64,000 nucleotides of DNA from Lineus longissimus (lineage: Eukaryota; Nemertea; Pilidiophora; Heteronemertea; Lineidae). Of this stretch, positions 50,403 to 62,300 are shown piece after piece. The stretch lies in NCBI RefSeq assembly GCF_910592395.1, contig NC_088311.1, positions 9,300,501-9,364,500 on the forward strand, in the 5' to 3' direction. The notes under the pieces are model-generated. The model made no database searches, was not told where the DNA came from, and worked only from the letters and a program-made list of their open reading frames with translations. Made by a program: the position numbers and the translations under genes. How positions within the stretch are numbered: the stretch's first letter is position 1; every line of letters begins with the position of its first letter.

Positions 50403-50712
50403 GTAAGTTATATCGACATGACTGAAGAAGCTTGACATAGAAGTAGCTATGAGCGTCAAAGTACTATATTAGTGTCGCACTAAAGCACTGACACACCTTA
50501 CTTAAAGGTACTGAGTAAGACGTTGCTATTTTGCCAGCAGACAAGTCTCCCTGACGATCAAAAGCACTGGATCTGAGATGATACATGGAAAGTCTTAGCA
50601 CCGAACCCGACACATTTCTAGTAATCACACTTCGTTGAGCTTATTGGTATTATTTTCTGCAAGATTAACTAAAGCTGTGAATCAGATAGAGTCGATCCTG
50701 TTCTTCTTTCAG

Positions 50713-50962
50713 ATGTCCAAAAATTCGCAACGATTGTCTACCAGTTCCCGGAATGGTTTTGGCGGCGGGACACCAAATGGCACGACCTGTCGGGAAAATA
50801 TACATATCATTTAGACAAAGATAAACAGGTCATTAGAATATCATATCAAGCAAAATCTGGAGATGAGAAAGAGGTGATAGAAGCTATAAGATGTTACGAG
50901 ATTGATCGGGTCACAACAACGGAACGGTTGTTCCAGGCTGTTAGTATTACATCAAAAGGATG
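50713..50962 (+). CDS. Exon 7 of the DUF7044-like gene: Trp-rich FPEWFW...W module
   Basis: The acceptor is cttctttcag and the donor is TG|gtaagt. This is the longest recognised exon (250 nt), entering in phase 1 and leaving in phase 2. It begins VQKFATIVYQFPEWFWRRDT, then KWHDLSGKYTYHLDKDKQ, and ends AVSITSKG plus a split Cys codon. The P.W......W..L...Y.(Y/F) pattern and a single Cys in AIRCYEI are consistent with the last conserved module of the family (DUF7045- or DUF7042-like; I cannot tell which from memory). The uninterrupted 83-codon frame bounded by good splice sites is strong evidence of coding. Confidence 0.87.
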
Positions 50963-53030
50963 GTAAGTAGCCTTTCGTTTCGGTACCAATTTTCTTGGCG
51001 ATTATAGATGAGCATATGTTCCACCTTTTATAGCACTTTTTTTGTTTTAGTATTTGCTTTAGTTTTTTACTTTATGGTAATGTTAGAGGTCTTGTTCCAG
51101 TGGTGCACTTGGTTTTAGTCTTATTTTTGTCCGTAGGGAAAAAGGCAGCAAATTTATTGTTTAGCATGAAGGTTTTGGTTATTGTTATACAATAAATGCC
51201 CATGTCGCGAGGTGTAGTCTGAAAAATGGCATGCAAAAATGCCCCGAACTACCTTGCCTTTCACAACTAATATCAGATCAGGCTGAAGACAAACAACATC
51301 TTACCTCTCATCTATAGAAAATTTTATGACTAATTACGTCAAATTTTTACTTAAATGCTACACAATGGCATAATCATCTACTCTTTGTGTTTACATCATG
51401 TGACATATCCTAGCATAAAACACAATTAACGTTGTTTCAAGACCTTAGATCTTTGCTAATGTTTTTCCTATTGCTACGTGCCGCAGGCCGTCTATTCTTG
51501 ACTCTGTAGTCGAGGTGACCTGCATTTTTTTCATGATGATTAGCTCATCACATCTCATCATTATTTGCCGACATTGGCGAACCATTAAGCCACACAAGAT
51601 ACTGTTCTAATCCCTGTTTGTTTTGTGCAAACTCAAAGGTTGATGAGCCAAGATTAGTTCTGATTGAGTCTCCCGCTCTTTGAGGTCACGAGCCAGCATC
51701 TTGTAAGCTGCGACAAACGCTTAGGTAAACACAAAAATCGCTTCGGAGCTTCGGAACTAATGTGACGCCGAACTAAAAAATTGGCAATATCAACCCTTCA
51801 GGTCAAATGATATCCAAAAGAAACACGACTTTGTTTTATCAAGATTTATCTTGGTACACTTTATTAGTGGCATTTAATTCATTATATCAGCTTGCTATAG
51901 CGTCTTAAACTGTTTTTAGAATAAGTGAGAATTGTATCGTGGTGATGCTGTGGTTTCGATCAGATAGATTTGATCGGCTCTATTCTCATCATTCGCTCTG
52001 CTGTCCTCGTTGACGAGGTAATTAGCGAGGGTGTAAAAGTAAAAACAAACTGATGACAACCTGACATAAGGATGATGAGATAGAGAATGCCGATCATCAT
52101 GTCGAGCTTGGGGTATGAAGAAAATAACATTTCGAGCTGACAGTTTTTTGTTTCCCTTATCACCGGCGTGACAACCTGCTTCAGTATTCTTTATCACCAA
52201 ACATGACAAGAGGATTTCACTCATACGACTTCTTATTGGGTATTTTTGGCTAAAGAAGTCTAACAAGTTGCGTCGTGATGCCAATAGACTGCGTTAAAAA
52301 AAACCCTCAGAATTCAGTCAATTCATTTTATTAATTGCTCACTCACTCAATTTATTTTATGAATTATGAATTATTCCTCTCTAAGTTCAAGTCAATTAGG
52401 TAAAGCTGGGAGCATACTTCACGCAACATCTATGTTACCGAAGCATTGGTGACTCAATGCCACTGACGCTAACAAAAAAAACACACGCTTGGGTCCGTTT
52501 AATATCGGAGTTTTAAAACCTCGGTGACGGGCATGATCTCGCCAAATTTTACCTCTGTGGGCTCCCAGCTAGACTGGCAGTTCGTTTCGTTACTAATTTT
52601 GTTGTACGTTAAATGTGCTAAATGATATAGTTCTGACGGTTTTGAAGGGACGGACCACTATTACCGGGTCTTAATATCTTTCCATATTTATTGGTGTTTC
52701 CTTCATTTATTTTTTTCTTTCTACTGGGCAGACCACCCTATGCTTATTTAGCTTCGTTGTCTTATGTCCTTCCTGTAAGCTGTTACTGGATGTTTGGTAT
52801 TGCCCCATGGTGAATTTGACTGTCTAAGTTGCTTTCGCTTAATAAAATGCTTTCAATTCAACGAGGGACCAGCGATGTCGTTTCGAAATGAAACATTTTT
52901 AATAGGAAAACAACAGTTTTCCTAGGAGAACGACATACAGTTTCTTTGGGCAAATACCAAACATCCAAGAAGTTTTCAAAGTTCCCAAAGCTTTCCTTGT
53001 ACGTCAATCCTAACTGCTTTTGTGTTTTAG

Positions 53031-53102
53031 CAATACCTCGTGTGCCTACACAGCGAAACTTGGATATCGGCCAATACTGCAGGCGGATGGTTGCTATCGG
53101 CG
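53031..53102 (+). CDS. Exon 8 of the DUF7044-like gene: GCNTSCAYTAKLGY segment
   Basis: The acceptor is ttttgtgttttag and the donor is CG|gtaaat. The exon is 72 nt with phase 2 on both sides, so it is a frame-neutral cassette. The split codon TG|C makes Cys, and the exon encodes NTSCAYTAKLGYRPILQADG and then CYRR. It carries an NTS sequon and three cysteines including the junction one. The G-C...C....K..Y.P.L pattern corresponds to the GC..G..C motif expected here in related proteins. Reading through the donor gives CGG TAA, so intron retention would end the protein at CYRR. Confidence is lower than for exons 1-7 because the donor is weaker. Confidence 0.76.
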
Positions 53103-56100
53103 GTAAATGTGCAATTATTTCTTTTTCGGAATCCTGCGCGTCCTTGATCACCTGACGTTATTCATGTTTGCAACCCATACTCATTTTCATAACATGTTCT
53201 TGGTAATGCCAATATTTTAGATGCTGCTACTTATCATGCTAGCTTTAAAAAGCATTTCAGATGTTCTCCTTGATTTAGTAATTTGCTCAGTCTAATAAAA
53301 CCCGAATACGAGTGCATAGAATATACAGAAAGGGATGTGGGAATTCAAAGCAATGTAAATTTCGTCTGACTGGTCCAGACTAAATGCATACCCTTTTGAA
53401 CAAGGCAATGGAAATATTAATTTTGCACCACACAAAATACCCCTATCTAACGTTGAAGAGTCTAATGCCAAGGAAACTGGGTTTCCAGTCTATATAGTAT
53501 TCAGTATAATTCGGGTGAATTATAGGCATCCGTTGTAAGTGATATGGCCGCTGTCTGGCTTGGGCCTAAACTTAAGGGATGGTGCCAAAAAGTTGGGGGT
53601 TCCGAATCACTTCTGTCTAAGTTGCATCGAGTGGATAATACATCTGTATATATAAAAAGTTGAAATTATTAAAAACAACTTCGAACATCGTTCACACTAA
53701 GCTTGTACCTGTGGTCGAGAAAGTCTGCTGAGTCGGTGTGGCAAGGATGGGATATCTATTTATTTGAAAAATAATTTTGTTGACTAAAATCACCTCTTTC
53801 CCCCATTTAATCTAAACTGTTTGAAAATTTTCCAAACCAATCATCACCAGCACACCACTCTACCCTCTGAGATGTTTTTCCTTGTTGGTGTCGAATCTGT
53901 GGCGATGGGATATTGCATGATTTGGTACGGTTCATTGGTGGCAAGTTGCTCGCTGTAAATATTGGTGCACTAATTTGTGTGGACACAAGGAGGGGACGGA
54001 CTAAGGCCAGGGCCTGGCTGTTCAAAACATAGCCCATACTCGGCGTTAGCGGATGGAGATAAGGTTAAAGTAAAGTTAGTTAACGCCAGGTGGGCACCTA
54101 CTTGTTTTGAGCAACTGGGTCTAACGTTTTTCTAATGGCACGTGGTACCTGGTTAATATGGTTAATGCACTGCTTCTGTTTCAGGCTAGCCCGTCTAGTG
54201 TTGCTTATTTGCTTTTTACTAAAACATTTTCCCTTTTACAGATGATGTTGAATTGCTTTGTATCAAAATTAACAGTTGATAATTAATTGACAGTTGATAT
54301 TGTAAACGGCCTATCAATATTCGTGCCATTTTATTTTTGCGATATAAATATATGATCGTCTTCTATTTGCAGTAATTTCCTTTCACTTTTTTCAGTTATA
54401 AATTTTACAATCTGTGTTTTGTTCCAACGGATGGTTAATGGCATGCGTCAGGATATATCTCTCTGATCAATAATTCAACTTGATTGTCGACGGGGCCAAT
54501 TACGAGACCACCAAGGGCCATCCTGTTTTTTATATGGTAAATTGTAATCTGCAGAGTCATAAAAAATAAAATAAACATGACTGTTCCAGATTGCATTATG
54601 ACATTGGAGTGTGTATCCATGCTTTGACTATGATTCAGGAATATACCATAACAAAAATGGGAAAGGTCAGGACCACATTGTACAATGATTTCTCTCAGGA
54701 CATACAGATAAATGGGAGGAATTGTGAATACCCCAGCCATTCCGGACACATACACAAACAATACGTTTTTCACCCCCCTTGTGGCAGTTGGTATACTTCA
54801 TGCAGCCATTAGCTTCTCTGAAATCGTAATTAACGCCAACGAATACATACAGCTCAAACATTTAACCCATTTCCATGGCGTCGCCAGCATCCCATTATGT
54901 GCTGTGGTGCCCTTGGTATACAATGTATTTGTCTTCGAGACAATTTGTTACACCTTGTCTCCTACTGTCGCCTTGGCTAAGTACATTTGTAAAACCCACC
55001 ACAATGGTTGCCGAGCTCCCTGAGCACTCTCTGTCAACACATCAAAGAAACATTAAGGGCAAAGATCCAGGTGATCTCTAACATTATGTGGTTAGTAAAT
55101 CTTCATCACAATGACTAGTGGCTGTAGGAAGTATACGACAATGTTTGCTGAGGCAGATATAAGAGTTCTTCCAAGTCGTAAAATAAATGAAGGGACATCT
55201 TAATGCCCGGAGTTTCCCCATTTGGCTGGGCGAATATGTCATTTGTACTCGGGGCTATTTGTCTCATGGCTTCGATCCTTGCCTTGTGGCTTAAAAGGGT
55301 AGGCCGTTTGTAATTACTGGTGGGACAGAAAAATAGAAATACAGTAGTTGTAATGCATACGAATTTGCTGAAACTTGGTAGAAATAGTATTTGTGTATAT
55401 GTCAACGCAACACCACGAAATTCATATTCTGTACGTACATGTATCAACGCAATTGGAAACTTTCTAATTCAATGACAAATTTGAAATGTTTAACGAACAG
55501 CGCAGGCCTCAAAAGGGATTCAGTACCAAGCAGTAAGTCTTTGCCGGGCTGTTTTTTTAATTTTATAACAGCCGATTCGCATCATACCATTCGTATAACA
55601 AAAGGCTGTCAGGATCTGACAGCTGTTTTTTACCTGCTGCAAAGATGCTAGTTGTATTTAAAGTGGGGTCAAGGACAAAATGAGTTAAATGAAAAATGTA
55701 ATGACTTTTAACAATGGTGCATGAGGCCACTATACTAACTTTCAGTGCATTGCTTTGAAGCTTTAGGCTATTTATCATCGTCTTGGCATCATTACCACGC
55801 ATTGGGATTTGCAACCAACAGCATGATGCTTTATTTGCATCTTGAAGAATCGTTCCAAATCATTTATATATATATGAAGACGATTCACCGGTCATCGAAA
55901 TCTTCAACTTATAATAGATTTCAATCTTATTTTTCGAAACCTCGTACAAAGAAACACGAAAAACTACGCACCCCGTCGGTCAATCCTGCGGTTCTTCATC
56001 TCAACAGCAGCCCCCAAGACCCCAGAATGACAGGCACCAAAAAACATTTCAGCCGCCAAAAAGTGTTCAACACTTCTTATAAGTAGTTGGCGAATTCATA

Positions 56101-57540
56101 GACTTTTGCACTTGCCAAAGGATGAGATATTTCAACATTCTCCAATGTCACAAACCATATCAACTCCTGACAGATTTTCGCATGGTTGGTTTAATTGTCG
56201 CTATTTCTTTCCATGGTTAAGATAATCCTTTAGCACATTTCTCGCTCTAATACTTACATAATGGACTACGTTGGTAAAGAAGTCATAGAATGGTCATACG
56301 ATATTGACAACACCATATAAGGCCAAGTGAAGTTAATAAAATGATACAATAGTCCGAACCTTTTCTTGAAATAGGGTCGGGCAATTTTTATATTTTCACT
56401 TTTCACTTATGGTTCATAACGTCAGAGTCGTCACATTTCAAGGTGAATAATGTCCATTACCACGTCCTAAGAACTGATGGCCCCTCCAGTGCACTCTTAA
56501 ATTAGAGAAATCCTTGGAACAAAATGGTTGGAGTCATACTCATAAAGGGAAGTACTCTCAGCATGGTCAGATGTAAAATGTAATAATGAAGTGGTGATAG
56601 ATGTATAATAAAAAACATTTCTCAGCGGTGGCCAAAAATCGGAGCGGGCGGGGACGAGAATCAGTCTGTCAATTTTACCTGGCCTAATCCCAACAAGTTG
56701 TTTTGCCACATTAGCCATCCTCACAGACACAGTGTGCTTTGGGCAATACTGATATTGAAAAGATTGCTTCTGGAGGGCTGACCGCGGGCGAGACAGGAAT
56801 ATCAAACGTCGCATATTAGTTCCAATATGATTTTGCCAATTACATGTAAATATCACTTGGCATGCTTGGGATGATGTGCCGATCAAACGTGGTAATCTAT
56901 GTTTTTGGTGTTTGAGTGTGAAGACGAGAGGCATATTTTTCTCTCCAAGTCCCAAAGCGATTCAGCGGGGTTTTTTTCATCAAAGAGGAAAAGGGAAAAA
57001 CCTCTTTGTCCTCAGAAAAAGAAAGATATATGAAGTTTTCAATCCAAAATCACTAAAACAACAAAATCACGTATTTTCGCGAGTAAGCGCAACTATGTAA
57101 TGGTTTTTGCAAAAAAAGGTGACGTCCTATTTTTATTGGATTCAAGGATTGTGCGGGTTTACAATGAAACACATCTTCTTTTACCATGAGAGTTATCTCA
57201 ATTATTCTTTTTCTGATGATTTTAGCCGCTTTTGCATCTAAACCTTTCATATATCTATATTCAGGGTAAAGGGGCACATATATATCGTGTCCTTCACCGC
57301 CTACGTCATAAACAACCACTGTAGACACTAATTGTCATTTGTGTCTTATGAAATATAATGCATGGGAAAAGTTAGAGGTAACATACTTATCGAGTAATGG
57401 CATTATAAGTCACACCATCAGAACGTCTTTGTTTTATCTTAATTATATTATCAATTGACTTTATGTATCCTATCTAAGGCCACCAGGAAGTTTCTTTTTG
57501 GCTCACCGTAGGGGAGTCTATACGATACCGCAGTGTCCGT

Positions 57541-57553
57541 CGTCCGGCGTCGT

Positions 57554-57606
<53 letters not shown>

Positions 57607-57612
57607 CGTCGT
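57541..57612. repeat. (CGT)n microsatellite
   Basis: A nearly perfect GTC/CGT array, preceded by GGGAGTCTATACGATACCGC. It produces a spurious poly-Arg frame. It marks the left edge of the degenerate 300-bp repeat region in intron 8. Confidence 0.9.
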
Positions 57613-57626
57613 ATCCTATTTCAAAA

Positions 57627-59030
57627 ACAGTGGCACGTTTTTTAACCGCTAGGCCTATGAACTTAAAACTTTGTACACATGACCCCCTAGGTCAGATGAC
57701 CCGTGACACTAAATTTTTGTCCGATCTGATTCTCTACTTGGCCACCAGGGGGCCAAATGTGGATATCTAAAAAGTGTGATATCTCGCTTATTAGTGACTT
57801 GTTTTCGATAAAACTTTTGTGGTAGGTACTCATAGCAAGGATACATCATATATCTTACGGGTTTTTAATTTGATCTACTTTTCAAGGTCGCAGAGGTCAA
57901 ATGGCGTGAATTGGCCGTTTGAGTGTAACTATGGCACGTTTCTCAACCACCAAAGCTATGAGCTTGAAACTTGGTACATATAACCCCCTATATCAGATAA
58001 CCTCTGGTGCTGAATTTCAGCCTGATCTGATTCTTGACTTTGCCACCAGGGGGCCAAAACAGAAAAAGTAAGAAGTGCAATTAAGCCTGCTTATTAGCAA
58101 ATTGTTTTTGATGAAATTTTTATGGCAGGGACCCCTAGCAAGGTTGCCTCAGATGTTGCACGATTTTTCGGATTTGACCTACTTTTTAAGGTCGCAGAGG
58201 TCAAATGGCGTAAATTTGCTGTTTGAGTGTAACTATGGCACGTTTCTCAACCGCAACAGTTATTAACTTGAAACTTTGAACAAATGACCCCCTAGGTCAG
58301 TTGACCTCTTACACTGAATTTTGGTTCGGCCCAAACTCAAAACTCAAAAAGTGTGATTTCTCGCTTATTACTGATTTGTTTTTGATAAAAGTTTCATGGT
58401 AGGTACTCCCAGCAAGGATACATCACATATCTTACGGGTTTTTGATTTGACCCACCTTTCAAGTTCACAGAGGTCAAAGTTGAAAACTTTACTGTTCTTG
58501 GTACGTTTTGTCGTTGTTCAATGTAAAGAGTTTTAATTTTGTGTAATGATGCATCTAAGAAGCCACTATTTGTATGCCAAGTTTCAGCCAGATCGGAATT
58601 CAAATATGGCCGAAATTGCATGTTTTGTGGGTTTTTCCTCGTATTGTGGCAATCCAAAGGTCGTGAGTTCAAACCCCGGTCAAGGACAGCCAAAAATATT
58701 TTTATTTTTCATCTTTTCCTTTTTTCTTTTCTGAGTTCTATCTTACATTTTCTTTATTTTTTGATTTATTTGGTGCCATAGATTTAATTAGGCGGCCATC
58801 TTGGAAATCGTTTTTTGCCGATTGCTGTAGTGTAACGAGTGATGAAATTGTTATGGTCAGGTGGATGTGTCTACATCACATATCACCCTGGTTTGTTATT
58901 TGACCTACCTGTCAGGGTCACTGAGGTCAAAGTTAAAAATATATTCACCGTGACCATTGTCATGGAGTGGCACGTTTCTTCACTATCATTTTCACCTAGA
59001 CTCTACAAGCTTGGAACCACAAGTCTCGGA
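57627..59030 (+). repeat. Degenerate tandem array of a unit of about 300 bp
   Basis: TGGCACGTTT blocks start at 57631, 57932 and 58236 (spacing 301 and 304 bp), with degenerate copies at about 58500 and 58968. Each of the first three is followed by TATGAACTT(A/G)AAACTTTG-like and CCCCCTA(G/T)(G/A)TCAG blocks. Near the end of each unit there is a GGTC(G/A)CAGAGGTCAAA block. No reading frame is conserved between copies, so this is a non-coding interspersed repeat, possibly part of a larger element. Confidence 0.8.
58658..58690 (+). repeat. tRNA-like B-box fragment of a second SINE family
   Basis: GGTCGTGAGTTCAAACCCCG has the T-loop/B-box form GAGTTCAAACCCC of a tRNA-derived SINE and is followed by an A/T-rich tail. 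No intact A box was found upstream, so this is a degenerate fragment within the 300-bp repeat region. Confidence 0.4.
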
Positions 59031-59256
59031 TTCACCACTTGGCCAGGGCCGGCTCTGAACTGGTCACAGATGCATGTATAAATTATGAGAGGCCTACATA
59101 CTGTAGCACTTTCTGTAACTGTCTACTAAAAATACTTACGGTGAGCACAATGGCCCCTGGCCGTTTTTTTCAGATTCAGCGCCTCGACAGTCCTGATTGT
59201 GAACCACATATGCCTTTCACTTCGCTTTTAATACCAAGGAATCCTTCTCTTTGCAG

Positions 59257-59321
59257 TGAAACTAAATTCCAGTGCATCCGAATACTTCAACGGAATGACG
59301 ATATTGCTGAATTCCACCGTG
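59257..59321 (+). CDS. Exon 9 (last recognised) of the DUF7044-like gene: ETKFQCIRILQRNDDIAEFH
   Basis: The acceptor is cttctctttgcag and the donor is G|gtaagt. The exon is 65 nt, enters in phase 2 and leaves in phase 1. The split codon CG|T gives Arg, followed by ETKFQCIRILQRNDDIAEFH. The short hydrophobic/charged strand with hIxEh near the end resembles the end of the last module in the family. A good donor shows the gene continues, but no following exon was recognised up to 64000. A membrane or GPI anchor, if there is one, is therefore not visible. The exon sits about 0.3 kb downstream of the last degenerate 300-bp repeat block, in otherwise unremarkable DNA. Confidence 0.76.
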
Positions 59322-62300
59322 GTAAGTCAAACATCTTTCATTAATAGGAAGCTTTGTAACATCAAGTGAACAATTTTTTTTGCTGAACATTGGTTTATTA
59401 TTTCAGGGCACGGTTTTAAAATAACTTATCAAAATTAATTTAAAATATTTTGAATTAATAAGTCTAGATGATGAGACTGAAACTTTCTGAAGTGGCTTGG
59501 TAAGCTAATTGTTTCTTCTGTTTGGGCTGTGTCATTCTGGCTTTCTATAGTAATAATATATAGCCCCAGCGTTCTGAGAGGGGTGGGTGGAGGTAATGTT
59601 AAAATTCAGAATGCAATTTCTTCTTCGACACAGTAAATCATTACTAAAATGACATTTTATGTTTTACAAGAAGCGATGCAAGACTGAAACAATTCTCATC
59701 CTCTGTATTACTTTAAGTCATCTGTGCCAATCAATAGCAATTTTTATCTGAGGGCTTTCATTGATTTCCTTCATTGCCAATGGCACAGCAGCAGCCTGCA
59801 GCAACTTGAAATATGTAATGCAGAATCTGCATGGCCCATGGCAAATATAATGGGAAATTGCGGCATGTTATTCGCTATACACTATTTAAAACTGCATCCA
59901 TAATGATTTACTCTTGCATTGATCGAATCATTTTATATTGAAAAAAATCCCATCGTTACATTCTCACATGACAATCACAAGCAAAAACACAAAATACCGT
60001 TTGAATGATCAGAAAATTATATTATCATCCATCGTGTTTGGAGGACAAATCAAAAGGGTTTATCACATTACTTGACTATGTTTTCAACTAGTGCGTGTAA
60101 AATAGTGAGGGAAAAAACTGTGGTTATCATTTTCGTAAAAACCTCTTTGTCTTTGTGATAAAGGCCTTCATTCTATTTCAATAGCAGACTGCGGTGATGT
60201 TGATAATCAAGAAAAACGAGCGATGGTGTTGATTCAACACTAAGGGCTCACCATCAAAGAATGTGCTTGTGTATTGGTCCGAGTCAGTGGCTTTTAACTC
60301 ACAGCAGCTATTGCTCAGCGATATATACCTCTTAGTTTTATAACATAAATTAAGCCGTATATCATGTCGCATCTTTTTTTTTGGTGCCAATACATGGAAG
60401 CATCGGGGAAGATAAATTCTTTGGCAAGGATACAGGGAAGGGCACAAAAAAGCCATGATATATCCTCTAAGTAATTGCATATGGTTCCCCAAACTATGAT
60501 TAGCTTATTCCTGCTATATATGCCTGGCCTTAGAATATTGATTTAAGCCGAATGAACAAAAAGAAGAGACACTTTGATTTACATTCTGCCAAGGAGAAAG
60601 CTTGGTGGTTAGGTCACTCTATCGGGCGAACGTGCGTCACTTTTTCCATGTCCTCAGTGTTCTTTAGCCGTAGTCCATTTATCTTCATAATGGCTTACCA
60701 CGGGAGGCAGATCCTGTTGCTCGCCTCACAATGTTCATTGGGGGGATTTCCGAGGTAGTCCTATAATCTCTCTGCCGGAGAATTTATCACATTCAGGACA
60801 CTGTTTTCTCCTACTGAAGCATTACAGCTTTATCCCTATCATTTGTCTCCATTACTGGTTATTTATAGTTTGTTGGAAAAGAACACCACCCTTGCCCCGC
60901 CAAGGCTGAATACGTTGGCATAGCCTGGTTCCCAAATCATGTGCTGCCGTAGTGGAGGCAGTTACGCTCTAAGAAATAAAGGCTTGAGCTTTTGAAAAAC
61001 CTTCAGTGCGTTTCGGCCATCACAATGCAATCATTAGCGTTTTTTCGGTAAAATGAAACGGAAAAGATAATCTGAAGTTTTGTAAGATTGTGAAACAACT
61101 TTAACAGTCTCCATGTTTTTTCCTGTCGCTGACGAACCCTTAAAAAGTCCTTGCATAAGCTCATAACGTTTCTTAGAATGTCAGGTATCGAAAAGTGTAA
61201 GGCATTTTTTATCACCTTCATGTGCAAATGGGAACTTGACTGATTAAGAAAAAAACAATGTCCATCGGCATAGATCTTCAATATCATTTTAATGTGTTTA
61301 ATGCAAGGTTCGAAAGGTTGCATAACAACAAAAGTACGATGCTCAAAGTCAATTCAAACACTCGTTGAGGAAAATGCCATTTTTATCATTCTATCGTTCG
61401 CTGTCATTTATCGATGAATAAAAAAGAGAAATTTATTGGAAATTGATACCAATATTGATTATTAAAAACGATGCCTCAGCAATACTATTGATGAAGAACA
61501 TAAAATTCGTTAATAAAATAATGACTTAAGCAGTCGTCATATCCAGGTCGACTTGACTTTTATTGGTTGCTATAATGCTCTCGTAAAATGCTGCAAAAAT
61601 CAAAAGATAGAACGAGTATCGCTTGGCTCCGCGGGCCATGTGATATATATACTCCAGAAATAATAGTGAGTATTTTTGCCCTGACGCGCAAATGGAATGT
61701 ACTGGAGGCTTTTATTGTACGTTACACGCTGAATGTAAAGTGTAAGCAAAAAATTCCAAAAATGTATCACTGGATCCATCAAATGTGGTCCATTTTTACG
61801 TCGTTTGATTCCTCATCGCACCCCTAAAAAGAAAATGACGCCGCTGGATTCTTTTTGGCTGTGATTATACACTCACCCCAGTTAGCGATACATGTCATGC
61901 AGACAAATGCATTGCTCTCTCAGAGATACTTTTATTCATGGCTTTCCATGTGCTGTCCCCAGGGAAATCTCTGGACACTTCCAAGATGGCCGGAAAGCCA
62001 TTTTATGTGCAAATCATCTTCTTTATCTCTATTGAAATCTCCTGGAAACGACTGCCGTTGTGGTCGTGGGCAGTATTATTTCTTGGTGAAGTCCAAGATA
62101 GGAAAAGCGTTCAAATGGAATTGGTGATTATAACAGTATTTAAGCTTACCGAAGCTCTGAAGGCGTAGTGTGACTCATTGAGCATTCGTATTCGCATTCA
62201 CGGGATCGATTGAATGCAGTTTGCTGTATATTTGCAATATATACTTTAGATCACATTTTCATGCAGATCAAACAGATTCACGTGCTTTCATTCAGCATGT

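Larger units (their letters stand above)
19988..59321 (+). other. Gene span (partial): nine-exon cysteine-rich DUF7044/DUF7043/DUF7045-like protein
   Basis: Nine exons join in one frame across eight introns. The intron phases, in order, are 2, 1, 1, 1, 0, 1, 2 and 2. The result is 359 residues, partial at both ends. The protein has 18 cysteines and three N-glycosylation sequons (NLT in exon 1, NNS in exon 4, NTS in exon 8), which fits an extracellular, disulfide-bonded protein. Domain order as seen: a CSFP...WRGMWY module (residues 3-70), a linker with paired Cys, a CPF.G.F.FSY module (about 105-195), then a Trp/Cys-rich module (about 195-359). From memory, this order matches arthropod and mollusc proteins annotated with DUF7044, DUF7043, DUF7042 and DUF7045. 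The function of that family is not known to me. Introns are 23857, 918, 291, 1486, 3170, 310, 2068 and 6154 bp. The signal-peptide exon and C-terminus were not located. All donors are GTAAGT-like or GTGAGN, and all acceptors have pyrimidine tracts. Confidence 0.83.

Noticed and set aside
56497-56955. 152-codon frame on the - strand
   Set aside because: No family motif or neighbouring exon; it lies inside intron 8 of the main gene.
57498-57770. Poly-Arg open frame
   Set aside because: It arises from the (CGT)n array and runs into the non-coding 300-bp repeat.
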